From contig NC_079977.1 in NCBI RefSeq assembly GCF_029852145.1, positions 21,392,781-21,456,780 of the forward strand: a stretch of DNA of 64,000 nt, given 5' to 3'. The position numbers and the translations under genes are program-made. Shown here piece after piece: positions 1-12,094 of this stretch (position 1 is the stretch's first letter; each line of letters starts with the position of its first letter). The notes under the pieces are model-generated. The model did no database searches and was not told where the DNA came from. It was given only the letters and a program-made list of their open reading frames with translations. Source of the stretch: Microplitis mediator. Lineage: Eukaryota; Arthropoda; Insecta; Hymenoptera; Braconidae.

Positions 1-295
1 TTAAAAAATTTTTTTTGTTGCAGGTGAGTTGAGCAGACATTTTTGAAATAAATGAACATGTTTTTGGTGCGTACTATTAATTATATATAACAACAGGGCC
101 AGAAAACAACGAAATCTATAAGAACATTATTGTCATACAGAAAAAACTACTATATCGTAATTTTTATGCTTTTGGGTTTTTCTCGAATATTTTCTGTTTG
201 TCCCCCAATTCTGACTTGAGATTCGTGTTCAGCGAGAAAAATATGCCAGAAAATGTCATACAAGTCATAAAATATAGTCGAGTTTATTTTGTCTT
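1..295. other. AT-rich stretch without a recognised feature
   Basis: No gene, repeat unit or RNA is recognisable here. The short minus-strand frame across 150-356 runs into the tRNA-like sequence and has no protein-like character. Confidence 0.5.
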
Positions 296-351
296 GGCCG
301 GGATTCGAACCCTGATCCGCGCGGGCGCTGGCTCGACTCTTACGCCTGGGC
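296..351 (-). repeat. mini tRNA-like sequence (tRNA-derived SINE head), copy 1
   Basis: On the minus strand this 56-nt GC-rich block carries the Pol III B-box core GGTTCGAATCC preceded by GATCAG. It is closely similar to blocks at 26229-26286 and 26840-26898. At under 60 nt it is too short for a cloverleaf, and no normal anticodon arm is visible, so it is not called a functional tRNA. Its last bases (CGCCTGGGC on the plus strand) are also the first bases of the 199-bp tandem unit that follows, which suggests the array grew out of or captured this element. Confidence 0.6.
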
Positions 352-935
352 GCCATTTTGAGTTAGCTTAATTTTTTTTACAAAAACTGCTCATAACTTG
401 TTAAATATTAGAGATAGGTCGAAAAAGCATAGGACTATTTTTGTAGAGCGTCAAATTTCCTATGAAAAAGTATTGAATGGTTTTTTTATAAAAGTCGATA
501 TTTACGTGTCTAGAGGCCGAAATCTGTGAATCCGACTATTACGCCTGGGCGCCATTTTGAGTTGGCTTAATTTTATTTACAAAAACTGCTCATAACTTGT
601 TAAATATTAGAGATAGGTCGAAAAAGCACAGGACTGTTTTTGTAGAGCGTCAAATTTCCTATGAAAAAGTATTGATTGGTTTTTTTATAAAAGTAGATAT
701 TAACGTGTCTAGAGGCCGAAATCTGTGAATCCGACTTTTACGTCTGGGCGCCATTTTGAGTTGGCTTAATTTTATTTACAAAAACTGCTCATAACTTGTT
801 AAATATTAGAGATAGGTCGAAAAAGCATAGGACTGTTTTTGTAGAGCGTCAAATTTCCTATGAAAAAGTATTGATTGGTTTTTTCATAAAAGTAGATATT
901 ACCGTATCTAGAGGCCGAAATCTGTGAATCCGATG
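341..935. repeat. 199-bp tandem array, three units, with palindromic box
   Basis: Three units begin with TACG(C/T)CTGGGCGCCATTTT at 341, 540 and 739, giving a period of 199 bp with only scattered differences. Each unit contains TTTTTGTAGAGC followed by AAATTTCCTATGAAAAAG, an eroded form of the TTTTTTGTAG/CTACAAAAAA palindrome seen in many other arrays. The GGGCGCCATTTT segment links this family to the arrays at 13960-14850 and 22020-23200. Confidence 0.85.
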
Positions 936-1400
936 ACTAGTGTATATTAACCGTGGGAGAACTGTTTAGATATACGACGCCGGAAATACTCGCTCTTGAT
1001 TTATCCGTCTGAATGTCTGTTGATTATGGATTAGGTTATAACTAAAGGGCAGTGTATTTATGTCATTATTGTTATTGTTATTGCTGCTGTTGCTGTTGGT
1101 ATTGCTTTTGTTGTTGGATGATCGGTGCTCGGGTAGTATAGTTGTAACTGTGGAAGGACATTTGCATTTGACATTATCACAATAACATTGTCGAGTTGAG
1201 TTGTCAGTTATAGTTCTGTACGCTGCTTATGTATGACGATCGATTCGTCATAATTTATAGTTTATGAGATTAATTAGTTACAGTTTTATATAATTATTCG
1301 CAAGGTATTCAAATTCGTAATGAAATTGCAAATAAAACATTAATTCTGCGCACATGTCAAAATATTTTGTGGATCACAAAATTAATTGTAATTTTGGATT
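936..1400. other. non-repetitive AT-rich stretch with a small GTT/ATT trinucleotide patch
   Basis: Mostly unique sequence. An imperfect TTATTG/TTGCTG trinucleotide-rich patch lies near 1055-1115. No coding frame or RNA is recognised. Confidence 0.4.
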
Positions 1401-2645
1401 TTTTATGGAAAATATTCGACATGAAATAGACAAAATTCCTCATAGTGATAAAAATTCACCATAAATCACAAAAATTTTATAGTAATTTAAAAATATGATG
1501 CTTCAAACTCAATTTTAATTTATAGTTTTGTGTAGAAACAAATCGTTTTACACAAAATTCCCCATAAAAAATTTCTCATAAAAATCAGGATTTTTCGAAC
1601 AATTAATAATTCTCCTTAAGTCATAAAATATTTCTTTAAAATCTCAGTAATAATCGAGAACTTTTTCAAAAAGAAAGTCGCCTCATTTAAAATTTCCCAT
1701 AAAAATGTTCTTTAAAATTTTAAATTTTCCATAAAGTTAATCATTCCCGATATATTTAAAAAATTTTCTTTTAAAACTCAGTGATAATTTACAACTTGCT
1801 AAACACAAGTCGTCTTATTTAAAATTCCCCATAAAATTTAAAATTCCCCATAAATTAATAATTTTCCCTAAATTTACATGTATTTCTCTAAAAGCTCAGC
1901 AATACTCCACAACTTTTATAAAAAAAAAATCGTTTTACACAAAATTCCCTATAAAAAATTTCTCATTAAAATCAGGATTTCTTATACAATTAATAATTCT
2001 CCATAAATCTTAAAATATTTTTTTAAAAACTCTGTAATAATTAAGAGCTTTCTAAAAGAGAAAGTCGCCTCACTTAAAATTCCCCATAAAATTCAAAATT
2101 CCCCATAAAAGTAATAATTCCTGATATATTTAAAAACTTTTCTTTTGAAACTCAGTAATTATTCACAACTTGCTTAAAAAAAGTCGTCCTACTCAAAATT
2201 CCCCACAAAATTAATAATTTCCGATACATTGAAAATTTTTTTTTTAACTCAGTAATAATTCAAAACTTGCTTAAAAAAAGTCGTCTTATTCAAAATTCCC
2301 CATAAAATTCAAAATTCCCCATAAAGTTAATAATTCCCGTTATATTTAAAATTTTTTCTTTTAAAACTCCGTAATGATTCATAACTTGCTTAAAAAAAGA
2401 CGTCTTACTCAAAATTCCCCATAAAATTCAAAATTCCCCATAAAATTAATAATTCCTGATATATTTAAAAACTTTTCCTTTCAAACTCAGTAATAATTCA
2501 CAACTTGCTTAAAAAAAGTCGTCCTACTCAAAATTCCCCATAAAATTGACAATTTCCGATTCATTTAAAAACTTTTCGTTCCAAACTCAGTAATAATTCA
2601 CAACTTTCTTTAAAACAAAAGTCGCTTTACTTAAAATTCCCCATC
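1400..2645. repeat. tandem array of ~100-135 bp units (AAAATTCCCCATAAA family)
   Basis: About ten degenerate units are anchored by AAAAAAAGTCGTCTTACTC-like sequence near 1543, 1668, 1803, 1925, 2059, 2175, 2273, 2393, 2512 and 2614, spaced about 98-135 bp. Each has one or two AAAATTCCCCATAAA words, then TAATAATTCCCGATATATTTAAA, then AAACTCAGTAATAATTCACAACTTGC (each split here from a longer run). The unit is unrelated to the ~195-bp box arrays. Confidence 0.8.
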
Positions 2646-3380
2646 AACAAAAATAATTGAATTGGTATATATATACATAAATATATCATCAAAGTATCGA
2701 TACTAAAAGCTTTTGAAAATCAAGTTAATCATGAATAAGCATTGAATGGTGATTGCTGATAAATTAAAGCTTCAACCTCGACCGGAAGGACGACTAAGAT
2801 AGGATAGAGATAGCGCTTGAGAATAAGCGACAAGAGTCACGACGTAGATTCACTGGGAGTAGAGGGTGAGTCTAATACGTCGCCGGGCACTACCACCAGC
2901 CGTTTACCATCGGATAACTCTTCATCCTCCTTCTTCTCTTTATCCTTCTCCTTCTCCACTTACACTCACAACCTCGACCTGCACCACTACCATCCAGATT
3001 TTAACAGCCTCATATATTTATATATATATAGAAGAGAATATAAAAGGAGTATATGGAATGGGATAACGAAAGATCGATCTACCAAAAGTTTTTGGCGAAT
3101 AGTTGATCGAATATATCTACAGATCCACTATATCCTTCTCATTCTATCGGTTTATTCCCTATTCCCTCACATGTTTTTTCTCTCTTTCTCTCTCTTTCCA
3201 TCAACCGGGATACTACTCTGTTTCGGACGAGCGGTGTAGCTTAACGGAACTACTTCGCGTGATTAATTGGCTTCAGTGTCCAGGTCAATGCTTCCGGTTT
3301 TTATCTACTGTTTTATTTAATTCATTTTTTTTTTCTTATAAATATATAAATTTTAATAAAATATAAGTAAACGTAATTAT
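2646..3380. other. relatively GC-rich unique stretch, no gene confirmed
   Basis: Composition shifts toward GC at 2770-3260, with CT-rich tracts near 2920-2960 and 3170-3200. Overlapping frames at 2817-3239 and 2866-3066 are low-complexity (Ser, Phe, Tyr, Thr) and in different frames. I see no family signature. GGGTGAGTCT near 2863 resembles a splice donor, but nothing upstream supports an exon. Confidence 0.35.
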
Positions 3381-4140
3381 GAATAATTAGATTTTTTAAT
3401 TTTTTAATTAAAAAAAAAAAAAAAAAATTCTAAGAGAAGGTAAAAAATATTTAAAAAATTTATCACTTTTAATAATGAGATTAAAAATTTTTATTAAATT
3501 TATCTTGATAAAAAGAGAGAAAAATAAAGTAAACTATTTTATTATCAAGCTGAAAGAACAAAAAAAAAACCTGAGACAAAATAAATCCCAATAGAATTGC
3601 CAGAGACTGTAAGGAGCAAAAAAAAAAAAAAGAAAAAAAAAAGTTTAAGAAAAGAGAAGAAAAGTGAAGAGAAATAACGTTCATTGCACTTGGAATGGTC
3701 GGACATCAAATAGGATCACGAGATGGCTCTGCGAAGAGTGCAACTGAGGATTACGCGATACAATAAATGAGTAGATAATAACAAGGTCGTATTATTATTA
3801 TTGCTGCTACTGGTTTTGCTACTACTGCTCTAGAGTCTCTATCGTATACTTATTCGAGTCCTTATCCTCGGCTTCAGTATTAAGTATTAGTGAGAGGAAG
3901 CTTACAACTCTCAGCTCTCACTCTTATTGATTATTTTATGATCTCGGGTGTTATTACGGACTTACAAGCAATAAAATAATTTTATTGTACGGCTGGATGA
4001 TTATTCTTTCTGAGGAAAATGAAAAATTTATTGGAAACCAATGAGATTATATTTTTATAATTTTTCATTACTGGCTGCGATGGATTTGACGGTTAATGAG
4101 GGAGGAATTGATTAAAAAAGAGGGTGGTAAATTAATTCCA
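3381..4140. other. unique AT-rich stretch with A-rich and purine tracts
   Basis: Poly-A near 3411-3427 and an A/AG-rich purine tract at about 3615-3670 stand out. Otherwise nothing is recognised. Confidence 0.4.
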
Positions 4141-4143
4141 TAC

Positions 4144-5512
4144 ATAGAGAAAAAAGTCCAGTTAAATTTGCGATGTTAACATGATAATTTTTCATATTGA
4201 CCATTGCAACGGCGACCTCTATCTTTAAAATCATAAGATAAAGAAAAAAAAATAAGGGCTGGGTCTGATTTGGTCACCATGAGATTCAAGTGCTAGAGTT
4301 CGTGACACAGCATACTGACGTTCATTTTTTCCTGTTAGTCATTAGTTTTTTTTTTGCACTAGAATTTTTTTTTTTATTTTATAAAATTTATTGGAAATTA
4401 TTTTGTCACTTGACAATTAAAAAAAACATCGAAATTATAGACATCTTAATGATAATATACAGAAAATTTAAATTATTTACAAATTTTAAAAAATTTAAAT
4501 TTTCGCGGGAAATTTAAAAAATTTAAATTTTGGCGGGCAATTTTAAAATTTTAAATTTGAGCTGACAATAGAAAAATTTAATTATGGCCTAAATGGAGAA
4601 AAACGTCCAGTTAAATTTACGATGTTAACATGGTAATTTTTCATATTGACCATTGGCAGCAGTGACCTCTATCTTTAAAATCATAATTTTGATGATGACG
4701 CACTGTAACTTTATTTACGAAATAACACTAGCTACAAATAACACAAAGTCCTAAGCTCTTTATTATAAATTACGATGGTCACATGATAGAATTTAATAAT
4801 TCGATGCAATAGAAATTTTAAATAAAAGTATAAAATAATAATCGGTATGACGGGTGTCGGACTCGAACACGGGACCCTCCGATCTCGAGTTGACCGACGC
4901 CTGGAACCACCCGGGCACAGAAATGCTCGCAAGTATATGGAGTGTTAGGACCCATATAAACGAGATAAACAAACAGCCATAAGTCACGAGAACGCCTCTT
5001 ACGGTGGACACGGTTACTATTTTAAAATTACGATGTAACGTCGTTATTTTTATGACTTACGTCGTATTACAACAGAGGCTGCGCTGTAATATTTATTTTA
5101 TTAAAAAGTAAATAGAAATATTAAATATACGAATAAATATAGTTTTTGCATTGTAATTTTTTTTGTTCTATTTACGATGTCATCATTGTAATTTTTTAAA
5201 TAATTCAAAATCCAAAAAGCCTTTGATGAAATCACGATGTTGGGAAGTAAAAAATTTAACCTACATAGTAAATTTTTAAATTTACGGTAATTAAAGTATA
5301 GTCCAGGATTCCGATGTTAACATTATAAATTTTGTTGGAATTTTTTTCCCGTGTGCTATTAGACCCTTTTTGAGCAGCAAAACAAAAAATCTAAAATTTG
5401 AGCCATAAATCGAAAAGTTGTCGAGTTGCTTAAAAAAAAATTCTTGACCTGATTTTGTCTCAAAAATTGACTTTCTATTCATCAATTCGAGTAGGAAATT
5501 ATCCAAAAAACA
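4144..5512 (-). mobile_element. 1.4-kb non-autonomous DNA transposon, copy 1 (one end missing)
   Basis: This block is the reverse complement of 51320-52776, with high identity over most of its length. Its left end GAGAAAAAAGTCCAGTTAAA leads into TTTGCGATGTTAACAT and matches the terminal inverted repeat of copy 2. The GATGTTAACAT motif recurs inside (near 4170, 4620 and 5310), and a sub-terminal block is duplicated (about 4147-4226 and 4600-4685). The right side stops matching near 5512, before the second terminal repeat, so this copy is truncated or diverged there. No transposase frame exists. Confidence 0.75.
4850..4923 (-). repeat. tRNA-derived segment inside transposon copy 1
   Basis: On the minus strand the segment reads CGGGTGGTTCCAGGCGTCGG in the A-box position and GTGTTCGAGTCCGACACCCG at the 3' end. 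CGGGTG and CACCCG can pair as an acceptor-like stem. The same segment is at 52005-52073 in copy 2. It is an embedded tRNA-derived module and not an independent tRNA. Confidence 0.55.
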
Positions 5513-5760
5513 GGCTAATGAATTAATTGCACAGGATTAGGCTCTTTTTTAGTACGAGAGCAGAAAAACCAAAAATTTCAACCTAACCCCGAAAGTTATC
5601 GAATTTCTCCATTAAAAAATTCCTAACCCCACTTTTTTTAGAAAATTTCGACTTTAAATAAATTATGGCGAAATTTTATTAAAAATCCTGGGGGATTTCT
5701 TAAAAATTTACTAAAGCAGTTTTTATCGACAAAAAAAAGGTTATTACATTTGAAATGCTC
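5512..5760. repeat. diverged duplicate of the transposon end
   Basis: The stretch with GAGCAGAAAAACCAAAAATT, then CCGAAAGTTATCGAATTTCT, resembles 5370-5480 (AGCAGCAAAACAAAAAATCT, then TCGAAAAGTTGTCGAGTTGC) at lower identity. This suggests an old tandem duplication of that ~200-bp segment. Confidence 0.45.
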
Positions 5761-6600
5761 AAATAATTTTTATTTGTCACCAAGAATTACTCTAGCGCTC
5801 GTTAAATCCAACAGTCGGTAATAAAAAATTTTCTTGTGAAAAAATGATAGAATTTAATAAAAAAATACCGAGACGATATAAGACAATGACAGAATTAGGA
5901 AAAGTAGTCCGGTGATATAAAATCATAAAGCGTAACTCGTAAAAAAGAGCTATTATAATTTGCACTTGAATGTTCAGCAAATGGTGATACCGAGTTGGTA
6001 CCAGGTCTACAGTAGTAATTCCAATAAAAACCATTCTTACAACTTGTGCCATAAAAAAAAAGTTAAAAAATAAATACCAAACTATACAAAATGTTTTTAA
6101 GTATTTCACTATTTCAGTAATGGAAATCCTGTGCAAGGTTGATATTGCACGTGTGTAAAACCGAGTGACTGTAATACTACTACTTACTAGCAAATGCTTC
6201 TGCTAAAAGTAAAGTAGGATTGGGCTAGTGGGTACGAGTGAAATAGGAGTATTAGAAGTAAGAGTTGTTGGGAAAGTGGGAGGGGAACAGAGGGTTGTAG
6301 TAGAGGTTACAATAGCATGGATAGTTGTTAGTAGTGAATAGAGTAGGAGGTGGTACGGTTTGAAACAGTAAGCTTAAGCGGAAGCACTCAGGATTCTATG
6401 AAAGATTTCATTACTGATACAATGTTAGAAATGAGAAGTTCTTTGTTGCGATACAATAGAGACGTTTTCTGATTTTATGATTCCGCTTTTTTGCTTTTTC
6501 GTTAATGATATTTGGCTTTATTCTGCTATTTACTTTTTGTCGTTTAATTAGAAGACGATTTTTTTCTATAAAAAATAAGAAATCTTTGATTTTCAAAAAT
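5761..6600. other. unique AT-rich stretch
   Basis: A minus-strand frame at 5792-6193 (133 codons) lacks any recognisable motif and is probably chance. A G-rich purine tract lies near 6220-6350. No repeat is recognised. Confidence 0.4.
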
Positions 6601-7545
6601 CGATATATCGATTGTTTAACTTTCGATGCATCGATTTGAAAATTCGATAAAATAGTTGCGTTATGTGTCGATTATCTATTAATCAATTCGCTTTGTCGAT
6701 TTACTGAGTCGATATATTGAATCGATCTAATTCGATTTATCGATTGTTCAAAAAATTTCGATACGATTTTTTTGAGAACTCATTGCAGATATTAAGAAAA
6801 AGAAATATTTTTATTTATTTTCATGTATCGATTTTAATAATCGAATCGATAAAATTCGATATATCGATTTATGGTGTTTCGACCTTGGGAATTTACCTCG
6901 TCAATAATTTCTCTAAAATTAGATAACAATTTTTTTTATTATTTTCGTTCATTTCGATGTATCGAATCGAATGTCGATTCGATGTATTGATTAGATATCG
7001 ATATATCGATTACATATGAATTCATTGAAAGAATAAAGGATTGTGATCTCAATTTTCATGAAAAATAATTATTTGGATTTCACTGATTTCGATATTTATT
7101 AACAACGTACTCGATATATCGATCTGATACTTCGATATATCGATACTTTGAGAATTTGGTTCTAAATTTTGATCTTTATCATTATGAACTTCGGATCGAA
7201 TTTCTTTATGTCGATACCACATATCGATAAATCGATTTCTTATTTCGATACATCGATTCGATATTTTGATATATGGTTGAAATATCGATGTATTGAAAAT
7301 ATTATTTTTTTAATTTGATCACCATGAATGTGAAAATGAAAATTAGATCGAATTTATCAATACCGATACATCGAACCCCCACGTCGATATATCGATTTCA
7401 TTCTTATATATATATCGATTTCTTAGTTCGATATCTCGAAAATTTCGCTTTCGATTTTTAAATCATTTCTATTAATATCGATATCTCGAATTTCATAAAT
7501 TTGATATATCGATTACATAAAAATCGTTATCTTGATTTTTTAAAA
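6598..7545. repeat. ATCGAT-saturated island
   Basis: ATCGAT, TCGATATATCGAT and one-base variants occur about every 20-40 bp across nearly 1 kb without a clean unit length. The palindrome is far above what this AT-rich background should give. The words sit in otherwise unrelated sequence, unlike the regular 18-bp array at 60055-60475. Related islands lie at 40845-41215 and 58190-59010. Confidence 0.8.
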
Positions 7546-8215
7546 TCGTAATCTATAGTAAAATCTGAGCAAAAGTAATGAATCTTAGAAAAATATTTTT
7601 TGTCGCCTAGCAGACACAAAGATCCCAGCTTTTTTATCCGTCGTCTTAAGAAAATCTGGGTCGTCAAGACAACATGAGCTTTCTGTACAATATAAAGCAG
7701 CAGCAGCAGTAGTACTTGTTCTAGTAGTAGTAGTATCAGTTGTAGAGGTGCTTTTAGCACAAAGATTAATTGCCGCGAGATTAGAGTCAACCACTAAAAC
7801 GTCCACTCAGACTCTCATCAGATGATAGCAGACCCGGCTATTTTACGTGATAGGATACTGTTAGAAAAATGTTGCAGATGCTATAGTACTTTACTACGGG
7901 CACAAAAAAAAAGATGAAGGATAGCATTATACCTTAAGTACGGATAAAAAAAATATAAAAGTCTATATGAAGAACGATTGTACACCCCTAACATTTGTCC
8001 AATCTCAACTTGAGATCAGCTCGATGAAAACCTCGATGAATGAAACTTGCCGTTTTTGCTGCCGGGCTAGTTTATTCAAGCTTCCTCTTTTTATGTCTGA
8101 CCTCTTTTACCGAGTCATCACATTTTTTTTTCAACTTCTTTTTGCATGGAAATTTCTAACAAAAAAATTTTACATCAACAGTATTCATATAATTGTTTCT
8201 TCTACACCAAAATAA
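7546..8215. other. unique stretch with a CAG/TAG trinucleotide patch
   Basis: An AGCAGCAGCAGTAGT patch near 7695-7740 is the only notable feature. The short frames over it are repeat-driven. Confidence 0.4.
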
Positions 8216-8665
8216 ATACTCTATTCGAGTACTTGACGAAATTACGCGTTCAATGAGTACCCACAAGAATATATTACAAAATGGTCATTTTTCAATTAAT
8301 TGATTAATTAATTAATTAATTGAAGTATTACAGCTACCGTAAATTCGACAAATTTTATTTAAATATAGTCATGTAGGTACTCATTTTACTCACAATCACA
8401 TTCTCTTTACTCTTAGTGTGTCTATTTTTGAAAAAATAATTTTTCAAAAATAACTACTAATTTTTTTTTTTTTTTTTTTTTTTGTTTCTTCCATAACCGC
8501 ATCCGATATTCGAGTACTTGTCAAAATTCCACGTCAAATGAGTACCCACAACAATACATTACAAGCAAAACGTAATTCGTCAATTACTTTGTCAAAAAAA
8601 TATTAATTACTGCACTTATCATAATCTTAATTTAAATATGGTCATGTGGGTACTCAAACAAGAGG
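8216..8665. repeat. two ~285-bp direct repeats with internal inverted TGAGTACCCAC words
   Basis: ATTCGAGTACTTG begins units near 8223 and 8508. In both, TGAGTACCCACAA (8255, 8538) is followed about 110 bp later by the inverted partner GT(A/G)GGTACTCA, so each unit can form a hairpin. A T23 tract at 8461-8483 separates them. They may be two copies of a small miniature element. Confidence 0.6.
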
Positions 8666-8990
8666 AAATTAGATCGTGATAACGAAACTGGTATTCATTT
8701 TATTTTTAATCAACACAAATATTTTATTGGTTAATAAGTTAGCGCCAGTAAATACTTCTTAAGTGAATTTATTAAAAGTAATTGAATATACGTATTAACA
8801 ATGAATAATTAATTAAATTATAAACAACAGAATTAGTTCAAAATTTAAATTATTCATGAATAATAAATATGGAATAGTAATTTTAACTTAATTAAACTTG
8901 CACCTGAGTTCTATTACCAATTATACTAATCACTGGACAAATTGACTAGCTCAAGGGTTTTATATGTATCCCTTATGAATTCATATTACT

Positions 8991-9035
<45 letters not shown>

Positions 9036-9345
9036 CATCTTATTCATTCCAAACACGTACTTGCATCTTATCCAAGTTTAACCGAGCATTAGCCGCATAA
9101 ATCAAAACTTCATCCCCAAAACTTAAGATCTTGAAGTTCAACGTTCCGTAACGCTGGTCATTCTCACGGTATTTTATAATTATCATTCATATATTATATA
9201 AAAAATAAGAGCATAACATTATCGTTACCCAAGTTTTAAACTTCACATGCTTATCTTTATATATTATAATAATAATTGTTATTTCATCTTTATACTTTCT
9301 AATCAAGCATTAATTTCAATGCCATCAGAAACTAATACTAGGAAA
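8666..9345. other. unique AT-rich stretch with (AT)n microsatellite
   Basis: A pure AT dinucleotide run lies at about 8993-9032. The rest holds nothing recognised. Confidence 0.5.
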
Positions 9346-9348
9346 GTA

Positions 9349-9700
9349 TGCCCACCGACATGGCGTGACTGATAGGTCCAGCCAGGCTATAAAGAGTCTG
9401 ATCCCTTAGACCTAGGGTAAATGGGTTCGATCCCCGGCGAGAACAGGATTTTTTCCACCATAACTCAGGTCCTTGTCTCAGGATCGGGGGGGGGGGGTGA
9501 ACTCGACTAGGTTTTCTAGGGTTTTTCTGATCATTGTGAGGGTTTGCATGCCCAACACCGGCATATGCAGTACAGTGTAGTAAGACGGCATTAACCGCAA
9601 CATTAAGTAGAGCGTTAGGTACAAAGCAGATTTTAATGGAAAGGCAAGCTCCCTCTTTTCTTCTCCCGAAAAGGCGGATGGTAGGTAAAAAAAGATTCAT
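9349..9700 (+). mobile_element. tRNA-derived SINE, copy 1
   Basis: A tRNA-like head with the B-box GGGTTCGATCCCC (9422-9434) is followed by GAACAGGATTTTTT, CAGGTCC(T/C)TG, a run of ten or so G, AGGTTTTCTAGGGTTTT, a CAGTA(C)AGT(G)TAGTAAGACG block and a CAAGCTCCCT tail. The same blocks in the same order occur at 37413-37790, which shows a dispersed family. The minus-strand frame across it (9338-9703) is a shadow of the SINE. Confidence 0.8.
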
Positions 9701-9704
9701 CAAC

Positions 9705-9895
9705 TAATTTGTCTAAATTGAAGCCTTTACTACAAAAATTTTTGAGGACTTATGTGAAAACCCAAATTGTCGATTTCAGTTTACAAAACTTTGATTTCCA
9801 AGTAAAGTTACAGAGATACGTCGGTAGGGTCAAGGACCACTTTGATAGTAAATTAAATTTCTTACAAAAAAGTATTCCATACATTTTGTCATAGA
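9705..9895 (+). repeat. solitary unit of the GGTCAAGGACC box-repeat family
   Basis: It contains TTTCCAAGTAAAGTTACAGA, GGTCAAGGACCACTTTGATA and AAATTTCTTACAAAAAAGTA, the order seen in each unit of the arrays at 44170-45350 and 62460-63400. Only one unit is present, directly after the SINE, so it is a relic or a captured monomer. Confidence 0.75.
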
Positions 9896-11788
9896 ATCAA
9901 TACTTAACCTATAAAAGATGTTTGAACAAAAATAAATAAGTCACGTTTTGGCAATAAACGAAATTAGCCATTTACAAAAATAAATGACTGCTCTGAGATG
10001 AAACGAGTATTCATCTCTCAAGAATAATGAAAAATATAACTTAATTACATTTGATATGAATTTATCTCTCGCAATACAACGAGTTAATAAAAAATGTATG
10101 AGTTGACCTCATAAACTCAAAAGCATTATCGGTTAAAAATAAATAAACTAGATCCGTTGGAGTAAAAGTAAGGTATAGTGAAGTGAACAAAATATATATA
10201 CATTTATATATGTGTGTGTGTGTAATAATACACTATCTATACCATATAGTTGTAGGCACTAGAAAAGACTATTGGTATTCAGTGCCACGTAAGGACGATT
10301 CGATAGCGTAGTAAATAAATCGGTATTCCCAGCACGAACTACTGATCGCTAACGCCCACCACCCTCTTATACGCCTCTTCATCTTTATAACTCCTAATTG
10401 CGACGTTAACTATCATTTTACATATTTTTTTTTCATTCCATAACAAAAGAATTTCAACGAATAATAATATTTCTAATCGTTATGAATTTTAATAAATCGG
10501 CGCCGATAACTCGCAATCTAATCAAAATATCGATTTTTTGTAAGACACATTTTTTGTAGCAAATTTAACGCTGATTAAAAACATGTATATATCGTACACG
10601 TTTGTATGCATTCCAGAAGAGAAAAAAATTATTTTTGAAAATAGTTTAAAAAAGTTCGAATTTTTAAATGCTATTGGTTTTTTAAAATTGAAATTACGGT
10701 TGAACTACTGAAGTTACGATAAAAATTCACTGAGTAAAATTTATAGGGGATTAAATTTCCTATAAATTTTTTTCAGTACTTTTTTGTCATATCTCTAATA
10801 GATTAGTCGGAATTTAAATTCAAAGTTAAATAAAACAAAAATCAGGGAAAATTGTTGGTTCGAATTCTTTTTGTCTTTAAAATTGAAACTGCTTTGAATT
10901 ATTTCGATTGCATACTAATTACTTGACTTATTTCGTAGTAAATTTAATCCTCCATAAAAAAGGTCTTGCCACTTTTTATCGTAACTCCAGTAATTGTATC
11001 GGAAAATAAAAAAAATCGTTTTATTTAAAAATAAATAAATTTACTCGGTTGCTTTAAACGTTTTTTATGCCAACTAAAAATAAAAAAAAACTGTCATATT
11101 ATTTCAATAAATCCATGATTCTGCATTATCGACACACGCATAAAACCCATTAACGTTAACGGAAACACGATTTTGCACTTTGTAAAAGCTCATGTCATTA
11201 GTTGGCGCTTTTATTATTTCCGTTTTTTTGTTGTCCCATTTAGAGCTTTTATTTTCACTTTTCGTTAAAATTTTCTCGTCTGGATAACAAAAGAAAAAAT
11301 CCACTTAATTAGTTTATAAAATTAGAAATTTTTTTCATCCCGTCTATTAATAATTTATGCTCACGGTAGTAAAGACTTGTGGTTCGGAATTTTACACTGA
11401 CGGCAATACCCAGTAACCAAAGTTAATCCGATATTCTACACTAGGGAACAGCGCGAACTCGTTAACGCTATTCCCAATACGATATCTCCGATAACGAGAA
11501 TAATCGATTTTTATATTCTTGATCATCATATTTTTTAAACTGATTGAAGATTCGGTTTTTTTCCTTCTTCTGAACTTCATGTAACAAGAAATCATTTTCA
11601 TACTTTCCTCCTAAAAATTTTTTTAATGTTAGTTTATCTACTACTCTGACATTATTATTATTTTTTTTTTTGTAAAAAAAATGATAATTGTAAAAGAAAC
11701 TATTGTCACGTTGGTTTCAATGCAGCTAGAAAAATAATGAGGACTCTCAAAGCTGTTGTATTCAAAAGATTTTTTATGAATAATGAAA

Positions 11789-11790
<2 letters not shown>
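9896..11790. other. unique AT-rich stretch with degenerate box relics
   Basis: A short (TG)n run lies near 10211-10224. At about 10735-10800 (TAGGGGATTAAATTTCCTAT) and 10935-10970 (GTAGTAAATTTAATCCTCCA, then TAAAAAAGGTC) there are degenerate forms of the palindromic box. Minus-strand frames at 11104-11304 and 11392-11601 show no recognisable protein features. Confidence 0.4.

Positions 11791-11832
<42 letters not shown>
11791..11832. repeat. (TTA)n microsatellite abutting the assembly gap
   Basis: A pure TTA run of 42 bases ends exactly at the first N. The gap probably exists because this microsatellite could not be assembled across. Confidence 0.95.
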
Positions 11833-11932
11833 NNNNNNNNNNNNNNNNNNNNNNNNNNNNNNNNNNNNNNNNNNNNNNNNNNNNNNNNNNNNNNNNNNNN
11901 NNNNNNNNNNNNNNNNNNNNNNNNNNNNNNNN
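11833..11932. other. assembly gap of 100 N
   Basis: Exactly 100 Ns, the usual placeholder for a gap of unknown size. Distances across it are not real. The AGCTT island begins about 160 bp to its right. Confidence 0.98.
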
Positions 11933-12094
11933 AATCGCTCGGAATTTTTCCATTGAATTACTAATGAGAAATATTTTAAGGCTGCGAGGAAAAATTCATA
12001 AATGTACTCACGAGCTTTTAGGGATAAAAGCTTTTAGATATTTATAAAGACGAAAGTAAATCTAAATTTGATAACCTATTCAAAAGTATTCAAC

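Noticed and set aside
2817..3366. Three overlapping plus-strand frames of 66-140 codons
   Set aside because: Low-complexity, CT-driven composition in different frames with no family signature or splice support.
4732..5011. Similar short proteins at 4.8 kb and 52 kb (YGCLFISFIWVLTLHILASI...)
   Set aside because: The similarity follows from two copies of one transposon. The frame is short, lies over a tRNA-like segment, and shows no transposase motif.
9338..9703. 121-codon minus-strand frame
   Set aside because: It covers exactly the SINE and reads through its G-run and B-box; it is a shadow frame.
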